DNA of 64,000 bases from Synechococcus sp. SynAce01 (GCF_001885215.1 NZ_CP018091.1:682001-746000), one strand, 5' to 3'; shown: positions 26,271-35,787, numbered from the stretch's first letter. Translations and numbers: made by a program. Notes: generated by a model not told the origin, from the letters alone.

Positions 26271-26867
26271 TCAGGAGGTTGTCAGACCGGCCTGCAGCCG
26301 ATTCGGCAGCCCAGGATGAGGCGTTGCACTTCTGGCTCGGCTGTTGGCATTCGCCATTCGCCAGGCCTCCCGCCAACTGTGGGCCAGCGCCACGGCGGCC
26401 ACCACTCCATCGAGCAGCACCACCACCATCCAGATCAGCAACGCCACCCCCTTGTGAATGGAGCTTGGCGGTGGCGACGCAGGGCCAGGGGCGAGAAGCA
26501 CAGATGGCTTGGCCGGATTAGCGACGGGATTAGCCACGGTGATGGCTCCTGATTCCTTCCTGTCGATGCTTCTCCGGCTTGCCTCCAGTTCTGATGCGGC
26601 AGAGTTTGCAGCAAGAACGCTTTCTGTAGGCACACTGACCGGCGGAATTCCACTGCCAAAACCGGAAACCGCCTCAACGACAACCTCTGCCATCGCTGGT
26701 TGGATGGGCGGCTTGATCCCTGCACTGATCAGCTGGGGGCCCTGAGCCGGCGCCTGGACGCAGCTGGCCAGTCCCGTGATCTTCTGCCAGGGGCGCAGAG
26801 GAGGGCGCCAGCTGCGCTCGCCGCTCCGGCTCGCCTGACGCAGCCGGTTGTAGAGGGTTGGATTCAT
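26271..26867 (-). CDS. Single-span protein of unknown function
   Basis: This 198-residue protein starts at ATG 26867 (MNPTLYNRLRQASRSG); a start 12 nt upstream is also possible. A basic N-terminus is followed by a long proline/serine/alanine linker, then one membrane helix near residue 150 (ALLIWMVVVLLDGVVAAVAL) and a basic tail. It resembles an anchored, disordered protein. I recognise no family. Its stop is 7 nt from the convergent pntB stop. Confidence 0.5.
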   Translation of the reverse strand: MNPTLYNRLRQASRSGERSWRPPLRPWQKITGLASCVQAPAQGPQLISAGIKPPIQPAMAEVVVEAVSGFGSGIPPVSVPTESVLAANSAASELEASRRSIDRKESGAITVANPVANPAKPSVLLAPGPASPPPSSIHKGVALLIWMVVVLLDGVVAAVALAHSWREAWRMANANSRARSATPHPGLPNRLQAGLTTS

Positions 26868-26926
26868 GGCGGTAGCCAAACAGCGACGGGAGGGGCCCTC
26901 AGGACATGATCTCAGTTCTGCCCACG

Positions 26927-26932
26927 TAGAAT
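26927..26932 (+). promoter_or_regulatory. Putative -10 box of the DEAD-box helicase
   Basis: TAGAAT matches the -10 consensus in five of six positions. No good -35 box lies 16-19 nt upstream. If used, transcription would start near 26939, after the ATG at 26931 and just before the ribosome site GAGG at 26944-26947. Confidence 0.35.
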
Positions 26933-26956
26933 GGAGTTCTTGCGAGGACTTTTCCG

Positions 26957-28345
26957 ATTTCTGTTCTGACCCACCCAGCTCCGGGACAGGAGCAGACCGG
27001 TACGCCCACCCCCTCCGTCGTCGATTTTTCAGCCTTCGGCCTCTCTGAACCGCTGCTCAAGGCGATCGCCGCCAAGGGTTACACCACCCCGTCGCCGATT
27101 CAGGTTCAGTCGATTCCCGCCGTGCTCGGCGGTCATGATGTGATGGCCGCCGCCCAGACAGGCACCGGCAAAACGGCCGGGTTCACCCTGCCGATGCTGG
27201 AGCGTCTCCGGCATGGGCCCCATGCCCGCAACAACCAGGTGCGCTCCCTGGTGCTGACCCCCACCCGCGAACTGGCGGCCCAGGTGGCCGAAAGCGTGCG
27301 GGAGTACGGCCAATACCTCGATCTGCGCAGTGATGTGGTGTTCGGCGGTGTCAAGATCAACCCGCAGATGCAGCGGCTGCGCCGCGGCGCCGACGTGCTG
27401 GTGGCCACCCCCGGCCGGCTGATGGATCTGTACCAGCAGAACGCGATCCGCTTCGATCGTCTGGAAATCCTGGTGCTCGATGAAGCCGATCGCATGCTCG
27501 ACATGGGCTTCATCCGCGACATCCAGAAAATCCTGGCGCTGCTGCCGGCCAAACGCCAGAACCTGCTGTTCTCTGCCACCTTCAACCCCTCGATCCGCAA
27601 GTTGGCCCACGGGCTGCTGCACCAGCCCGTGCAACTGCAGGCCACCCCTGAAAACCGGGCGGCGCCGCTGGTGGAGCAGGTGATGCACCCCTGCGACATG
27701 GCCCGCAAAGGCGATCTGATCAGCCACCTGATCCGCAGCAACAACTGGCAGCAGGTGCTGGTGTTCTCGCGCACCAAACACGGAGCCAACCGGCTCGCCG
27801 ACCGTCTCAGTCAGGAAGGCATCAGCGCCATGGCCATCCACGGCAACAAGAGCCAGGGGGCCCGCACCCGCGCCCTGGCCGGCTTCAAAACAGGCGAGAT
27901 GCGCGTGCTGGTGGCCACCGACCTGGCCGCCCGCGGCCTCGACATCGAGCAGCTCCCCCACGTGGTGAATCTGGACCTGCCCAACGTCGCCGAAGATTAT
28001 GTGCACCGGATCGGCCGGACCGGCCGCGCCGGCCAGAGCGGCCACGCCCTCTCGCTGGTGGCCGCCGAAGAGCATGAACTACTGCGCGCGATCGAAAAGG
28101 TGATCGGCAATCCCTTGCGCCGCCAGGAAGTGCCGGGCTTCGAGCCCACCATCCACTCAGCGCCACCCCTCGATCTCAGCGGTGGTCGCGGCAAGGGCGG
28201 CAGCCGTGGGGGAGGCGGTCGTAGCGGCGGCAGATCAGCCGGAGGCCCCGGCGGGTCGATGCCGCGTCGCAGCGCCTCCTCCCGCACCATTCCCTCGCGC
28301 AGCCAGCCCTCCTCAAGGGACAGCCGGCCGCGGGGCAGGGGCTGA
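26957..28345 (+). CDS. DEAD-box RNA helicase
   Basis: The protein is about 462 residues. From an N-terminal Q motif it reads [14 protein letters not shown], motif [11 protein letters not shown], Ia TPTRELA, II DEAD, III SAT, then [13 protein letters not shown], motif [14 protein letters not shown] and [12 protein letters not shown]. The C-terminal tail (last 60 residues) is a Gly/Arg/Ser-rich RNA-binding tail ([15 protein letters not shown]). In cyanobacteria such helicases help cold and light acclimation. The reading frame is open upstream of the Q motif back to a TAG ending at 26929, but it holds no ATG, GTG or TTG. The best starts are ATT 26957 (9 nt after GAGG) or CTG 26966. The first canonical codon, GTG 27122, would delete the Q motif. 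Confidence 0.85.
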   Translation: MSVLTHPAPGQEQTGTPTPSVVDFSAFGLSEPLLKAIAAKGYTTPSPIQVQSIPAVLGGHDVMAAAQTGTGKTAGFTLPMLERLRHGPHARNNQVRSLVLTPTRELAAQVAESVREYGQYLDLRSDVVFGGVKINPQMQRLRRGADVLVATPGRLMDLYQQNAIRFDRLEILVLDEADRMLDMGFIRDIQKILALLPAKRQNLLFSATFNPSIRKLAHGLLHQPVQLQATPENRAAPLVEQVMHPCDMARKGDLISHLIRSNNWQQVLVFSRTKHGANRLADRLSQEGISAMAIHGNKSQGARTRALAGFKTGEMRVLVATDLAARGLDIEQLPHVVNLDLPNVAEDYVHRIGRTGRAGQSGHALSLVAAEEHELLRAIEKVIGNPLRRQEVPGFEPTIHSAPPLDLSGGRGKGGSRGGGGRSGGRSAGGPGGSMPRRSASSRTIPSRSQPSSRDSRPRGRG

Positions 28346-28479
28346 GGCTGGGACCCAACCCTATGGATTACCTCGCAACTCGAAGCTCTGTTCTTCCACA
28401 CGAGCCCATCGATGAGCGAACTGCCCCGCGGCTGATGGGTGACCCGGCAGCGATCTAACTCGGTAGCCCTCGTTTTGAA

Positions 28480-28800
28480 TCACGACACCAACAACCCGTC
28501 CCATGGCATGGGCAAAAGTGCCATCGGTTCGACCGGATTCATATGCAAAAACTGAGGATCTTTCGCCATCTCCAGAAGGGGAGCCAAATCAACAGTGTGA
28601 GCCGCCATCATGCTTCCGGCCAAAAACAAATGGCCAAGAAATTTTTAAGCATCCATCTCCCATTCCTCGAAGATTTCCACAAGATTTTCAATATTTTCTG
28701 TCAAGAAAACCGTGGATGGCACAAGGGATCTGGGAGGCGCCAAGAGACCAAGCTCGGGATCATCCAGGAAAGCCTTACGAATGAAGTTCAAGCGGGGCAT
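28480..28800 (-). pseudogene. Interrupted reading frame with one in-frame stop
   Basis: Read on the minus strand from ATG 28800, the frame encodes 51 residues (starting MPRLNFIRKAFLDDPE) to a TAA at 28645-28647. It then continues in the same frame for another 54 residues to a TGA at 28480-28482, including LLEMAKDPQFLHMNPVEPM. Either this is one gene with a premature stop or two tiny tandem genes (the second from ATG 28611). I recognise no family. The composition is less GC-rich than the flanks. Confidence 0.35.
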
Positions 28801-29373
28801 TCAACCAGACTTTCAAAAAGATGCTCCGCCCAACATTCTCTTATCTTGAGAAGGAGAGAGCATTTTACATTTAAATTCACAAGGACTGGGCGCCCCGCTG
28901 CCATTCCTTTGGAGAATAGGTGATTGAGGAAAAGCTGGCACGATTGAGCAGAGTTTCTGCCAAATCAAGGCCGGGGCTTGATCAGGTCGAGGAGTTGCTC
29001 GAGAAGATCAAGGTAGAACCCATGCACTATCCCACCAAAATAATTGGGACTGAATTGCCCACTTTGGCGCGACTCCAAGTCTGATGAGCGGGCGCGCCCT
29101 TCACATTCCCCCATAGTTACACGCCGTTTCTGGAGCTGCCCGGCCACCATCAGCTCCCTGAAATCCTCGGATTCGGGGGACCGCAAGCAGACCTGGAATT
29201 CCCCCCCGGGCTGCCCTAGATGCGTAGTCCCACCATGAGGCCGATCACAACCAGAACCCCCACCGCCGACTTGGTGATCGCGCTTCCTTACCTGGAGGGA
29301 GGGGTGGGCAGAAGAGACATAAGATCAGCCGGCTGTTGCACCAATGGCTCCAATCCACGCGCCTGGAACCTGA
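28801..29373 (+). other. Spacer between the interrupted frame and sat; no firm gene
   Basis: The first part is unusually AT-rich for this genome. A 54-codon frame (28920-29084, start GTG with GGAG five nt upstream, starting VIEEKLARLSRVSAKS) could be a small gene. The opposite strand is also open there (28965-29186), so neither can be preferred. At 29219-29290 the minus strand encodes a short hydrophobic tail, AVGVLVVIGLMVGLRI, without a start. The region looks like decayed genes plus the sat promoter. Confidence 0.3.
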
Positions 29374-30552
29374 ATGTCCGCTGAACGCATCACCGCCGAC
29401 CTGCCCAGGACCGGCCTGATTACCCCGCACGGGGGCAGCCTGGTTGATCTCCAGGCTGCCTCTGAGCAGCACCAGGCGATCAAGGCGGGAGTGGATCGGG
29501 TGGTGGAGTGCTCAGACCGCAACGCCTGCGACGTGGAGCTGCTGGTGGTGGGTGGCTTCTCCCCCCTGCGCGGCTTCATGCACGAAGACGATTACCACGC
29601 TGTGGTGGCCGGCCACCGCACCAGCTCAGGCCTGCTCTTCGGCCTGCCGATCGTGCTGGATACAGACGATGAGAGCATCACGGTTGGGGACCGGCTGTTG
29701 CTCACTTACCGGGGCCAGGACCTGGCTGTGATGACGGTCGAAAGCCGCTGGGAGCCCGACAAGGTGCGCGAGGCGGCTGGTTGCTACGGCACCACCTCGA
29801 TTGAGCATCCCGCCGTGCGGATGATCTGCTGCGAACGGGGCCGATTTTATCTGGGCGGTGCCGTGCAGGGCCTCGAACTCCCCCAGCGTGACTTCCCCTG
29901 CCAGACCCCTGCTGAGGTGAGGGCCAGCTTGCCCAACGACCAGGACGTGGTGGCCTTCCAGTGCCGCAACCCGATTCACCGCGCCCACTACGAACTGTTC
30001 ACCCGCGCCCTGCACGCCAGCAACGTGAGCGCAGCCGCCGTGGTGCTCGTTCACCCCACCTGTGGACCCACCCAGGACGACGACATCGCCGGGGCTGTGC
30101 GCTTTGCCACCTACGAACGGCTGGCCGCCGAAGTGGCCAACCCGCGCATCCGCTGGGCCTATCTCCCCTACGCCATGCACATGGCCGGCCCCCGCGAAGC
30201 GTTGCAGCACATGATCATCCGCAAGAACTACGGCTGCACCCACTTCATCATCGGCCGCGACATGGCCGGCTGCAAATCATCGCTTAGCGGTGATGATTTC
30301 TACGGCCCCTACCAGGCCCAGGACTTTGCCAGAGACAACGCCAGCGAACTGGGCATGGAAACGGTCCCTTCCCTCAATCTCGTCTATACCGAAGAAGAGG
30401 GCTACGTGACAGCCGAGCATGCCGAAGCACGTGGGCTGCATGTCAAGAAACTGAGCGGCACCCAGTTCCGCAAGATGTTGCGGGCCGGGGAGGAAATTCC
30501 TGAATGGTTCGCCTTCCGCAGCGTGGTGGAGGTGTTGCGTGAGGCCAGCTGA
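29374..30552 (+). CDS. sat: Sulfate adenylyltransferase (ATP sulfurylase)
   Basis: The enzyme has 392 residues. The PUA-like N-terminus LITPHGGSLVDL is followed by the ATP-site motif QCRNPIHRAHYEL near residue 192. LVHPTCGPTQDDD comes near residue 222 and GRDMAGCKSSLSGDDFYGPY near residue 293. It forms adenosine phosphosulfate (APS) from ATP and sulfate, the first step of sulfur assimilation. The stop lies inside the next gene (14-nt overlap with cysQ), so the two are co-transcribed. Confidence 0.96.
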   Translation: MSAERITADLPRTGLITPHGGSLVDLQAASEQHQAIKAGVDRVVECSDRNACDVELLVVGGFSPLRGFMHEDDYHAVVAGHRTSSGLLFGLPIVLDTDDESITVGDRLLLTYRGQDLAVMTVESRWEPDKVREAAGCYGTTSIEHPAVRMICCERGRFYLGGAVQGLELPQRDFPCQTPAEVRASLPNDQDVVAFQCRNPIHRAHYELFTRALHASNVSAAAVVLVHPTCGPTQDDDIAGAVRFATYERLAAEVANPRIRWAYLPYAMHMAGPREALQHMIIRKNYGCTHFIIGRDMAGCKSSLSGDDFYGPYQAQDFARDNASELGMETVPSLNLVYTEEEGYVTAEHAEARGLHVKKLSGTQFRKMLRAGEEIPEWFAFRSVVEVLREAS

Positions 30553-31465
30553 TCAGCTCCCCGTCGGCATCGATCCCGAGGTCCTGCTGGCGGTGCTGCG
30601 ACGCCTGGCCTGGGAATCGGCCGCCATCCTGCGCGCCTATGCCCGCGGCGAGCAGCCCCCCTTCGGCTACCCGGCCGTGCTCTCGGTCGATGACAATCCC
30701 AAGGGGCCTGTCTCAGCCGCCGATCTGGCGGTCAATGATCACCTGCTTACCGGCCTTGGCAAAGCCTTTCCCATTGCACCCTGGACCCTGCTGAGTGAGG
30801 AAACGGCCAGCCAGTGGCCCGCCGGCCAGCCGATCGATGCCGAGTGGCTCTGGATCCTCGATCCTCTCGATGGCACCAAGGATTTTCTGCAGGGCACCGG
30901 CGAATACGCCGTTCACCTCGCCTTGATCCACCAGCAGCGTCCCGTCCTCGGGGTGGTGCTGCTTCCCGAGCTTGATCAGCTCTGGTTCGGGGTGGTCGCT
31001 GCTGATCCAGGCGAGTCCCAGGCCTGGTGCGAGTCGCCGTCTGGGGAGCGTCAGCCGGTGCGTTTCAGCAGCCGGGCACACTTGCGGGAGTTGATCCCCG
31101 TCACCAGTCGCAGCCACCGTGATGATCGCCTGGAGCTTCTGATGGGCTCGCTGGGGGTGGCTGCGGGCCTCGCCCGCGGCAGTGTGGGCGGCAAGGTTGG
31201 CGCGATCCTGCGGGGCGAAACCGATCTGTATGTCTCCCTTTCGGGCCGCACCGCCCCCAAAGATTGGGACATGGCCGCGCCGGAAGCCGTGCTGCTGGCC
31301 GCTGGCGGGGCCTTCACCCACGCCGATGGTCGCCCCTTGCTCTACAACACCGGTGATTCCCGTCAGGCCGGCTGCCTGATCGCCAGCCATGGCCGCTCCC
31401 ACGCCGATCTCTGCCAGGCCGCTGCGGCCGCGATGGCGCGGATCGACCCGGCATTCCCTGTTTAA
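30539..31465 (+). CDS. cysQ: 3'(2'),5'-bisphosphate nucleotidase
   Basis: This 308-residue inositol-phosphatase-fold enzyme has metal-binding motifs LLSEET near residue 83 and WILDPLDGTKDF near residue 104, and the closing DWDMAAPEAVLLAAGG near residue 243. It removes the 3' phosphate of PAP, the by-product of PAPS reduction, and relieves its inhibition of sulfur and RNA metabolism. It starts at GTG 30539 within sat. The context with sat and cysC supports CysQ over inositol monophosphatase. Confidence 0.9.
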   Translation: MRPADQLPVGIDPEVLLAVLRRLAWESAAILRAYARGEQPPFGYPAVLSVDDNPKGPVSAADLAVNDHLLTGLGKAFPIAPWTLLSEETASQWPAGQPIDAEWLWILDPLDGTKDFLQGTGEYAVHLALIHQQRPVLGVVLLPELDQLWFGVVAADPGESQAWCESPSGERQPVRFSSRAHLRELIPVTSRSHRDDRLELLMGSLGVAAGLARGSVGGKVGAILRGETDLYVSLSGRTAPKDWDMAAPEAVLLAAGGAFTHADGRPLLYNTGDSRQAGCLIASHGRSHADLCQAAAAAMARIDPAFPV

Positions 31466-31560
31466 GGCGGTCACGCCTAACGCGATCCCGTTCAGGGCGA
31501 TCCAGTCCGCCCCTTCTTGATCCATCCGTTTCCTGATCCATCCCTTCCCCTGACGAGCCC

Positions 31561-32193
31561 ATGCCCCCAAGCCCCAGCGGAAAAGCCACCAACATCGTCT
31601 GGCATCAAGCCTCGATCACCCGCGAGAGCAGGGCTCAGCAACGGGGCCATCGCAGCGCGATCCTCTGGCTCACGGGCCTCTCCGGCAGCGGTAAAAGCAC
31701 CCTGGCCAACGCCCTCAACGCCGAATTGTTCAGCCGCGGCCTGGCCACCTATGTGCTCGATGGTGACAACGTCCGCCACGGGCTCTGCCAGGACCTGGGT
31801 TTCTCCGACGCCGATCGGGAAGAGAACATTCGCCGCATCGGCGAAGTGGCCAAATTGTTTCTCGATGCCGGCCTGATCGTGCTCACCGCCTTCGTGTCGC
31901 CCTTCCGCTCTGATCGCGACAAGGCCCGCTCCCTGGTGGAAACGGCGGATTTCATCGAGATTCATTGCGCCGCCGATCTCGATGTCTGCGAAAGCCGCGA
32001 CCCCAAGGGCCTCTATGCCAAGGCCCGCGCCGGCCAGATCAAAGACTTCACGGGCATCTCCAGCCCCTACGAAGCCCCTGAAGCCGCCGAACTGCGGGTG
32101 GCCACCGGCCTTCAGAGCCTGGAGGAATCCGTTGCCCAGGTGATCGCTTACCTGGAGAAGGAAGCGATCATTGAACCGGCGCCGCGCCCTTAA
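31561..32193 (+). CDS. cysC: Adenylyl-sulfate kinase (APS kinase)
   Basis: This 210-residue P-loop kinase has Walker A GLSGSGKSTLAN near residue 40, DGDNVRHGLCQDLGFSDADR near residue 67 and FVSPFRSDRDKAR near residue 115. KDFTGISSPYEAPE follows near residue 160. It phosphorylates APS to PAPS. Together with sat and cysQ it completes a sulfate-activation cluster. It follows cysQ by about 95 nt and may have its own promoter. Confidence 0.95.
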   Translation: MPPSPSGKATNIVWHQASITRESRAQQRGHRSAILWLTGLSGSGKSTLANALNAELFSRGLATYVLDGDNVRHGLCQDLGFSDADREENIRRIGEVAKLFLDAGLIVLTAFVSPFRSDRDKARSLVETADFIEIHCAADLDVCESRDPKGLYAKARAGQIKDFTGISSPYEAPEAAELRVATGLQSLEESVAQVIAYLEKEAIIEPAPRP

Positions 32194-32355
32194 TCATGGC
32201 TGTATCAATCAGCTGAACCCAGAGGTTTACTGATTTGCCTAGGTGTGTGGTGGGTCAGCCCTGAGCTGGTGGGGTAACCAGATGATCACAGGTGTGAGAT
32301 CGCCAGGGTCAGAGCTCCCTTAGGCCTTCTAGGCAGTCTCGGGAACCTATCGAAA

Positions 32356-32440
32356 CGGAGAGGGTGGGATTCGAACCCACGGAAGGTTTCCCTTCAAACG
32401 ATTTCGAGTCGTTCGCTTTCGACCACTCAGCCACCTCTCC
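32356..32440 (-). tRNA. tRNA-Ser (anticodon CGA)
   Basis: This is an 85-nt class II tRNA on the minus strand. Acceptor GGAGAGG pairs with CCTCTCC, with discriminator G. The anticodon stem AACGA/TCGTT encloses loop CTCGAAA, so the anticodon is CGA (plus-strand 32404-32406). The long variable arm and the T-loop GGTTCGAATCC are present. CCA is not encoded. Confidence 0.96.
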
Positions 32441-32496
32441 CTGTGCGTCCACGGCCGACAGGGCGGAGTGGAGCAGATCTGGAGTTTACGGAGCCG

Positions 32497-34614
32497 TCAG
32501 CCGGCGGGGCTATCGAGCGCTCCACTGCCACCACTGGCTTGCCAGCCACTGGGTGCATCGGGCCATTCCCCACTCACCCAGAGGCGCCGGGGCGCCGCCG
32601 CTGCCACGGCCTGCCGCTCAAGCGGCCAGGGCTGGAAACCCAGCCAGGTGCCGCTCCAGCCATCAGCGCGATCGGAGCCGGGACCGGCCTCCGGACCCAG
32701 CTGCTGTTGCCAGGCCAGCAAAGACTGGCGATCGGGCAGCAGCAGCCAGCGGTGGCTGCCCACCGTTAAAACGTGGGCGTGGCTGTCGGCGCTCAACGGC
32801 GTGAGCGCCAGGCCTGGGCTCTCCAACCGCTGACCCGGCAGCAGGGGCGCTCGGCCTTCGCTGGCGGCCAGCACCAGGGGGCTTTGTTGCTGCCAGCAGG
32901 CGTGCTCGTCGCTCGCCACTGGATCGAGCAGGGCAATCCAGTCGTAGCGGCTGAGGCCGAGGCCGGTGGCCAACCTGGCGGCGCTGGAGCAGCTGAGGCC
33001 ATCGGCGCGAAGGCTGATCAGGGCGCCGCGACCCCGGTGGCGGGCCAGCAGCAGATCGCCCCCCCATTGATGCACCAGTAGCAGCCGGTCGGCGCCCAGC
33101 AGCGAGAGGTGCAACGCCAGGGTGAGGCCCAGGCCAGCCAGCCCCAGCCGGCGCCAGCGCTGCCCCTGCAGCAACCAGGGCAGCAGCGACAGGAAGAGCA
33201 GCAGCACCAACCAGGGAATCGGCCGGCCCACCTGCCACTGGGCCATCGGCAGGGCCGCAAAGCCGCGCACCAGCAGCAGCAGCAGGCCGCACAGTGCCCC
33301 CAGCGGCCAGGCCAGCAGGGGCAGCAGCGCCGGCAGGGTCACGGCGCAGAGGGCCATCGCCATCGCCCCGAGCGTGAGCGGGGTCAGCAGCGGTGCCACC
33401 ACCAGGTTGGCGGGAACGGCATACAGCGGGACAACACCGAAGTGGAGCAGTTGCAGTGGCAAGGTCCAGAGCGAGGCCGCCACCGGCACCGCCAGGCCAG
33501 CACCAATCCAGCCAGACCCCTCCCCAGCCGGCAGCCAGCGCTGCAGGGCCTGCTCCAGGTCGGAGGCGGTGAGGATCAGGCCGGCCGTGGCGGCCACTGA
33601 GAGCTGGAAGCCCACATCCAGCAGCCAGTTCGGACGCACCAGCAGCATCACCAGCACGCTCAGCAGCAACACACCCAGGGGCCGGCTGCGGCCACCGCCT
33701 TCAAGCACCGCAAAGGCGACGCCCCCCATCAACACCGCCCGCACCACCGAGGGCTGGGGGCCGGCCAGCAGCAGGAACAGGAGCATGGCGCCGATCGCCA
33801 GCGCCGCCCGAGGTGGCCGCGGCAGCCTTCGCCCGAGGGCCATCACCGCACCGAGCAGCACGGTGAGGTGGAACCCCGAGGCCGCCAGGGCGTGGGAAAG
33901 CCCGGCGGCCCGGAAGGCTTCGCGCACCTCGGCGGGCAAGGGCACCACGGCACTCCCGAGCACCAGCGCAGCGAGTACCCCGCCGCGTTCCGGGCCGCCG
34001 GAGGCCAGCAGGGCCGCCGCCATCCGCCGCCGCACCTCCGCGATCGGCGGGGCGGGGCGCTCCAGCACCGTGGGGGGATCCTCCAGCCGCAGCTGGCTCC
34101 AGATCCCCTGGCGGGCCAGCCGCTCGGCCGGGCCACTCAACAACGGATGGGGACCGCTGGCCGGCCGGCGCAGCAGGCCATCCACCTCCAGCCGCCAACC
34201 CTGCTGAACGGCGGGGCACTGGCGCCAGAGCAGTTCCGTGCGGCCACCGGTCTGCTCAAGCACGGCGCTGCAGCCGCCCTGATCACCCCGCGGCCTGGGA
34301 TCGGCGACCAAGGTGCCCCGCAATCGCACTTGCTGAGGAACTGCAGACATGGGGGCGGCAGGCAGCAGCCGCACCGGATCGGCGGGGCCGGGCTGGGGCT
34401 GGCGCACCACCCCCCAAAGCAGCAGGGCCGGCACGAGCAGCAGCAGGGCCAGCCGCGCAGCCAGTCCAGCCCCAAGCTGCCCGGCCCGCCACCAGCTGAA
34501 CCCCAGCACCAGCAGGAGGCCAACAACACGCAGCCACTCCCCTGCTGCCCCCTCCAGAGGCAGCACACCCAGGGCCAGGCCGGCCAGCGCCAGCGACACC
34601 GTCAGCAGAGGCAT
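32497..34614 (-). CDS. comEC: ComEC/Rec2 family DNA-uptake channel protein
   Basis: The protein has 705 residues. Several N-terminal helices and a soluble OB-like domain (about residues 95-190) are followed by the competence core from about residue 220 (GLSHALAASGFHLTVLLGAV), GPQPSVVRAVLMGG near residue 285 and about eight further helices. ComEC forms the inner-membrane channel for single-stranded DNA in natural transformation. The C-terminal 180 residues should be a metallo-beta-lactamase-like nuclease. I see no HxHxDH or DVGQGD motif there, only LLARHRGRGALISLRADG and later divergent sequence. No other competence gene is adjacent. Confidence 0.85.
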   Translation of the reverse strand: MPLLTVSLALAGLALGVLPLEGAAGEWLRVVGLLLVLGFSWWRAGQLGAGLAARLALLLLVPALLLWGVVRQPQPGPADPVRLLPAAPMSAVPQQVRLRGTLVADPRPRGDQGGCSAVLEQTGGRTELLWRQCPAVQQGWRLEVDGLLRRPASGPHPLLSGPAERLARQGIWSQLRLEDPPTVLERPAPPIAEVRRRMAAALLASGGPERGGVLAALVLGSAVVPLPAEVREAFRAAGLSHALAASGFHLTVLLGAVMALGRRLPRPPRAALAIGAMLLFLLLAGPQPSVVRAVLMGGVAFAVLEGGGRSRPLGVLLLSVLVMLLVRPNWLLDVGFQLSVAATAGLILTASDLEQALQRWLPAGEGSGWIGAGLAVPVAASLWTLPLQLLHFGVVPLYAVPANLVVAPLLTPLTLGAMAMALCAVTLPALLPLLAWPLGALCGLLLLLVRGFAALPMAQWQVGRPIPWLVLLLFLSLLPWLLQGQRWRRLGLAGLGLTLALHLSLLGADRLLLVHQWGGDLLLARHRGRGALISLRADGLSCSSAARLATGLGLSRYDWIALLDPVASDEHACWQQQSPLVLAASEGRAPLLPGQRLESPGLALTPLSADSHAHVLTVGSHRWLLLPDRQSLLAWQQQLGPEAGPGSDRADGWSGTWLGFQPWPLERQAVAAAAPRRLWVSGEWPDAPSGWQASGGSGALDSPAG

Positions 34615-34700
34615 CCAACGTCCGAAGGGAAGAGCACCCTTCAGCGTTCCCCAGCCATGCCCACTTCAGCCCAGTGAAAACTTCAACCCAGCCCAAACGC

Positions 34701-34883
34701 TTAGAAGCTCGGCAGCTTCAGCAGCAGATCGCAGAGCTCGGGGCTGGGCAGGTCGGCGCCCAGCAGCGGGGCCACCAGGGCGGCGACCGGCCGCAGCCGG
34801 CAGGGCCAGATCGCCCGCTCGCTGAAGCGGCCGGCCTCAAAAGCGCCAACCAGCAGCAATACGCTCAGCAGAACGCGTTTCAC
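34701..34883 (-). CDS. Small exported or anchored protein
   Basis: This 60-residue protein starts at GTG 34883, 11 nt after the glyQ stop. An N-terminal hydrophobic helix (RVLLSVLLLVGAFEAGRF) is followed by a short cysteine-containing tail (WPCRLRP, ELCDLLLKLPSF). It is likely co-transcribed with glyQ. The family is unknown. A longer frame beginning at 35051 would lie over glyQ and was not used. Confidence 0.5.
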   Translation of the reverse strand: MKRVLLSVLLLVGAFEAGRFSERAIWPCRLRPVAALVAPLLGADLPSPELCDLLLKLPSF

Positions 34884-34894
34884 CCGGCCAGCCT

Positions 34895-35764
34895 TCACCC
34901 CTTCAGCAAGGGGAAGCCGAGCTGGCGCCGCTCCTCCAACCAACCCTCCGCCACCTGGCGGGCGAGGTGACGGATCCGGGCGATCGTGGCAGTGCGCTCC
35001 GTCACCGAAATCACGCCACGGGCCTCGAGCAGGTTGAAGGTGTGACTGCACTTGAGCACGTAATCGAGGGCCGGCGCCGGCAGGCCCGCCGCCGCCAGAT
35101 CGCTGGCTTCGGCCTCATAGAGAGCAAACAACTGCTGCAGCCGTTCGGGGTTGGAGGCCTCGAAGTTGTAGCTGCACTGGGCCTTCTCGGAGGCCAGCCA
35201 GAGATCGCCGTAGCTGCGCTCGCCATTCCAGCTCAACTCCCAGATACTCTCCACGTCCTGGAGATACATGGCGAGGCGCTCGAGGCCGTAGGTGATCTCG
35301 ATCGACACCGGCCGGCAATCAAGGCCGCCGCACTGCTGGAAATAGGTGAACTGGGTGACCTCCATGCCATCGAGCCACACCTCCCAGCCCACGCCCCAGG
35401 CGCCGAGGGTGGGCGATTCCCAGTTGTCTTCCACAAAGCGGATGTCGTGGTCAGCGGCGCGGATGCCAAGGGCTTCGAGCGAGGCCAGATAGGTGTCCTG
35501 GATGCCATCGGGTGATGGCTTGATCAACACCTGGTACTGGAAGTAGTGCTGGGCCCGGTTGGGATTGTCGCCGTAGCGGCCGTCGGTGGGACGGCGGCAG
35601 GGCTCGGGATAGGCCACCGCCCAGGGTTCCGGTCCGATCGCCCGCAGCACCGTGTGGGGGCTCATCGTGCCGGCGCCTTTTTCGGTGTCATAGGGCTGCA
35701 GCAACAGGCATCCCTGCTCGGCCCAGAACCGGTTCAAGCTGGTGATGATGTCCTGGAAATGCAT
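34895..35764 (-). CDS. glyQ: Glycyl-tRNA synthetase alpha subunit
   Basis: This 289-residue protein starts [19 protein letters not shown] and has the class II motifs [18 protein letters not shown] near residue 21, [20 protein letters not shown] near residue 60 and [18 protein letters not shown] near residue 130. It is the catalytic subunit of the bacterial alpha2beta2 enzyme. The beta subunit gene (glyS) is not in the window. It follows menG by 23 nt on the same strand. Confidence 0.96.
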   Translation of the reverse strand: MHFQDIITSLNRFWAEQGCLLLQPYDTEKGAGTMSPHTVLRAIGPEPWAVAYPEPCRRPTDGRYGDNPNRAQHYFQYQVLIKPSPDGIQDTYLASLEALGIRAADHDIRFVEDNWESPTLGAWGVGWEVWLDGMEVTQFTYFQQCGGLDCRPVSIEITYGLERLAMYLQDVESIWELSWNGERSYGDLWLASEKAQCSYNFEASNPERLQQLFALYEAEASDLAAAGLPAPALDYVLKCSHTFNLLEARGVISVTERTATIARIRHLARQVAEGWLEERRQLGFPLLKG

Positions 35765-35787
35765 CGTCTGATCTTCTCAGAGCGGCT

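Noticed and set aside
27029-28075. 348-codon minus-strand frame across the helicase gene
   Set aside because: It is the shadow of the helicase coding sequence; the real gene is proven by all DEAD motifs.
28543-28923. 126-codon plus-strand frame in the spacer after the helicase gene
   Set aside because: Composition and sequence look random (Lys/His/Ser/Gln-rich, no ribosome site), and the minus strand holds a better frame.
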